NCBI GenBank assembly: GCA_017523185.1
Contig: JAFWXB010000220.1
Coordinates: 1-7,378 of the forward strand
Direction of reading: 5' to 3'
Length of the DNA stretch: 7,378 bases
DNA from: Lachnospiraceae bacterium
GTDB lineage: Bacteria; Bacillota_A; Clostridia; Lachnospirales; Lachnospiraceae
The notes below the pieces were generated by a model. It had not been told where the DNA came from, ran no database searches, and was given only the letters and a program-made list of their open reading frames with translations. Shown here piece by piece: positions 6,286 through 7,378 of the stretch. A program made the translations under genes and the position numbers. Positions within the stretch are counted from its first letter, which is position 1, and the number at the start of each line of letters is the position of its first letter.

Positions 6286-6334
6286 AACACATAATTGCTT
6301 TATCATTTATTTCATAGATAGTTGCAATTTATAT
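6286..6334. repeat. Imperfect direct repeat, copy B, upstream of the hydrolase gene
   Basis: The second copy begins AACACATAATTGCTTTATC and ends with CAATTTATAT against CAATTTGTAT in copy A. It ends 45 bases before the hydrolase ATG, so a protein bound here would overlap or adjoin the hydrolase promoter. The spacing of about six helical turns would place both copies on one face of the DNA, which is an inference from period only. Confidence 0.6.
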
Positions 6335-6350
6335 GGACTACTCACAGTCC
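6335..6350 (+). promoter_or_regulatory. Small hairpin in the hydrolase leader
   Basis: GGACT (6335-6339) and AGTCC (6346-6350) pair around a 6-base loop, 17 bases before the GGAGG site. It directly follows repeat copy B. No T-run follows, so it is not a terminator, and it matches no riboswitch class I know. It may be a modest 5' leader stem or chance. Confidence 0.3.
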
Positions 6351-6379
6351 CTAAATAATACTATTTTGGAGGTTTAAAA

Positions 6380-7378
6380 ATGAAAACAGAAGTTATTATA
6401 TTAAATAAAGAAAGAAATGTGACATTAACAGCATACATACAAGAAATTGGTGGTGCATTTGATTTTGTTACAAAACGTCCTGCTATTTTAATTTTACCAG
6501 GTGGTGGCTATCAATATTGTACACCTCGTGAAGCTGACCCTGTTGCTTTTCCCTATTTAAAAGCAGGATATCAAGTATTTATACTTCGCTATTCTGTAAA
6601 TAAACATTCTACATGGCCAAATCCATTAAATGATTATGAACAAGCAATGGAACTCATTCGTGCAAATGCTGATAACTGGGGACTTTATCCTGATAAAATC
6701 GCTGTTATTGGATTTTCTGCCGGTGGACATCTTGCCGCATCAGCTGCAACTTTATCAAAAAATCGTCCTAATGCTGCAATTTTAGGCTATGCTGTTGTTG
6801 GAGAAGATGTAAAAGGCTGTAATCCGACTGCTCCTGATACAATTTCAGCTGTCGATTCTAATACTTGTCCTTGCTTTGTATTTGCCACAAGAACAGATGG
6901 ACTTGTTCCAATTATGAACTCTGTAAAATTTATAGAAGCACTTACAATACATGATGTCGCTTATGAAAGCCATATTTATGCTTATGGTCCACATGGATTT
7001 TCTACTTATGACAGTTCTATTGAACATCCTGAAAAGAAACTTTGCAATCGTGTACCAAATTGGGTAAATGATAGTATTGAATGGCTCAAAGATATTTTTG
7101 GTGATTTTGGTGTAAATGGCATGACAACTCCGACTTGTCCATTACATACGACTGCAAATCATGAATCTTATCTTTCTGTAGATTGTACAATGGAACATAT
7201 CTTGCAAATAGAAGCTGGAAAAGTCATTATCGAACATATATTTTCTAGCATTTTATCAAGTACAAGCTTAGGACAGTTTGGACAAAACAAAGATATTTCC
7301 CAAAATGCCTCTCTTGCAGGAAAAATGAAATTACGTGATTGTCTTGGATTTTTAAAAATACCAAATGATATCATAGAA
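6380..7378 (+). CDS. Alpha/beta-hydrolase (acetyl-esterase-like), 3' end outside window
   Basis: An open frame of 333 codons runs without a stop to the right edge. It is an alpha/beta-hydrolase of the BD-FAE/acetyl-xylan-esterase-like type, which typically removes acetyl or other short acyl groups from sugars; the substrate here is unknown. Seen in order: the oxyanion-loop strand AILILPGGGYQYC (about 35-47), the nucleophile elbow GFSAGG with Ser113, the acid ATRTDGLVP with Asp173, and the base YGPHGFS with His205. All three catalytic residues are present. After the hydrolase ends (about 240) there is an extra segment from about 264, SVDCTMEHILQIEAGKVIIE, ending in LAGKMKLRDCLGFLKIPNDIIE. It resembles the small helical C-terminal module found on some gut-bacterial glycan enzymes, which is an inference. 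It has no signal peptide, so it is cytoplasmic. The start is fixed by GGAGG at 6368-6372, 7 bases upstream. Confidence 0.9.
   Translation, partial: MKTEVIILNKERNVTLTAYIQEIGGAFDFVTKRPAILILPGGGYQYCTPREADPVAFPYLKAGYQVFILRYSVNKHSTWPNPLNDYEQAMELIRANADNWGLYPDKIAVIGFSAGGHLAASAATLSKNRPNAAILGYAVVGEDVKGCNPTAPDTISAVDSNTCPCFVFATRTDGLVPIMNSVKFIEALTIHDVAYESHIYAYGPHGFSTYDSSIEHPEKKLCNRVPNWVNDSIEWLKDIFGDFGVNGMTTPTCPLHTTANHESYLSVDCTMEHILQIEAGKVIIEHIFSSILSSTSLGQFGQNKDISQNASLAGKMKLRDCLGFLKIPNDIIE

Noticed and set aside
6224..6334. CRISPR array
   Set aside because: There are only two copies, they are diverged and longer than CRISPR repeats, the gap between them is about 15 bases, and no cas gene is present.
6335..6379. 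Riboswitch or T-box in the hydrolase leader
   Set aside because: There is only one 5-bp stem, with no conserved box and no competing terminator; the leader is too short.
6845..7374. Minus-strand open frames within the hydrolase gene
   Set aside because: The + strand frame here has an intact catalytic triad and strong ribosome binding site. The minus frames have no start signals or family resemblance.
1..7378. A new defence or mobile system
   Set aside because: There is no nuclease, ATPase, reverse transcriptase, integrase, transposase or phage gene. Nearly all coding capacity belongs to known housekeeping families, so a system claim is not supported.

Overview
The window is AT-rich, with gene-dense blocks separated by very AT-rich gaps, Shine-Dalgarno sites of the AAGGAG/GGAGG type, and protein families common in low-GC anaerobic Firmicutes. 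The best guess is a Clostridia member, probably Lachnospiraceae. This rests on general sequence character and family resemblance; no rRNA or other marker gene is present.

Layout: (1) 1-107 is the 3' end of an unrecognised + strand gene. (2) About 108-970 is a small accessory-looking patch. It holds two hairpins, a promoter, a 60-residue orphan protein on +, a bidirectional terminator, and a convergent 70-residue Xre/Cro-type regulator on -. A diverged direct repeat lies at each edge (115-134 and 948-965). (3) 1284-2114 is a stand-alone DegV-family lipid-binding gene. A candidate promoter upstream of it has a perfect inverted repeat touching its -35 box, and the gene ends in a terminator shared with the next, convergent gene. 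(4) Two minus-strand genes follow: a YyaL/DUF255 thioredoxin-fold protein (2269-4386) and, upstream of it, a FAD-dependent oxidoreductase carrying a C-terminal Rieske [2Fe-2S] domain (4580-5998). The 193-bp gap between them has matching inverted ends. (5) A divergent control region (5999-6379) carries a long AT dyad and a 62-64-bp-period imperfect direct repeat. (6) From 6380 to the right edge runs the 5' part of an alpha/beta-hydrolase (esterase-like) gene that continues outside the window.

The two minus-strand genes could both serve thiol/redox housekeeping, since one has a CxxC thioredoxin-like site and the other a flavin plus Rieske cluster. Their long gap and lack of shared partners make this only an inference. 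The DegV and hydrolase genes look independently regulated.

I found no rRNA, tRNA, CRISPR array, intact insertion sequence or recognisable defence system. Most of the window is ordinary chromosome. The items most worth checking are the repeat-flanked orf60/xre patch, the duplicated element upstream of the hydrolase, and the inverted-end segment between the two redox genes.
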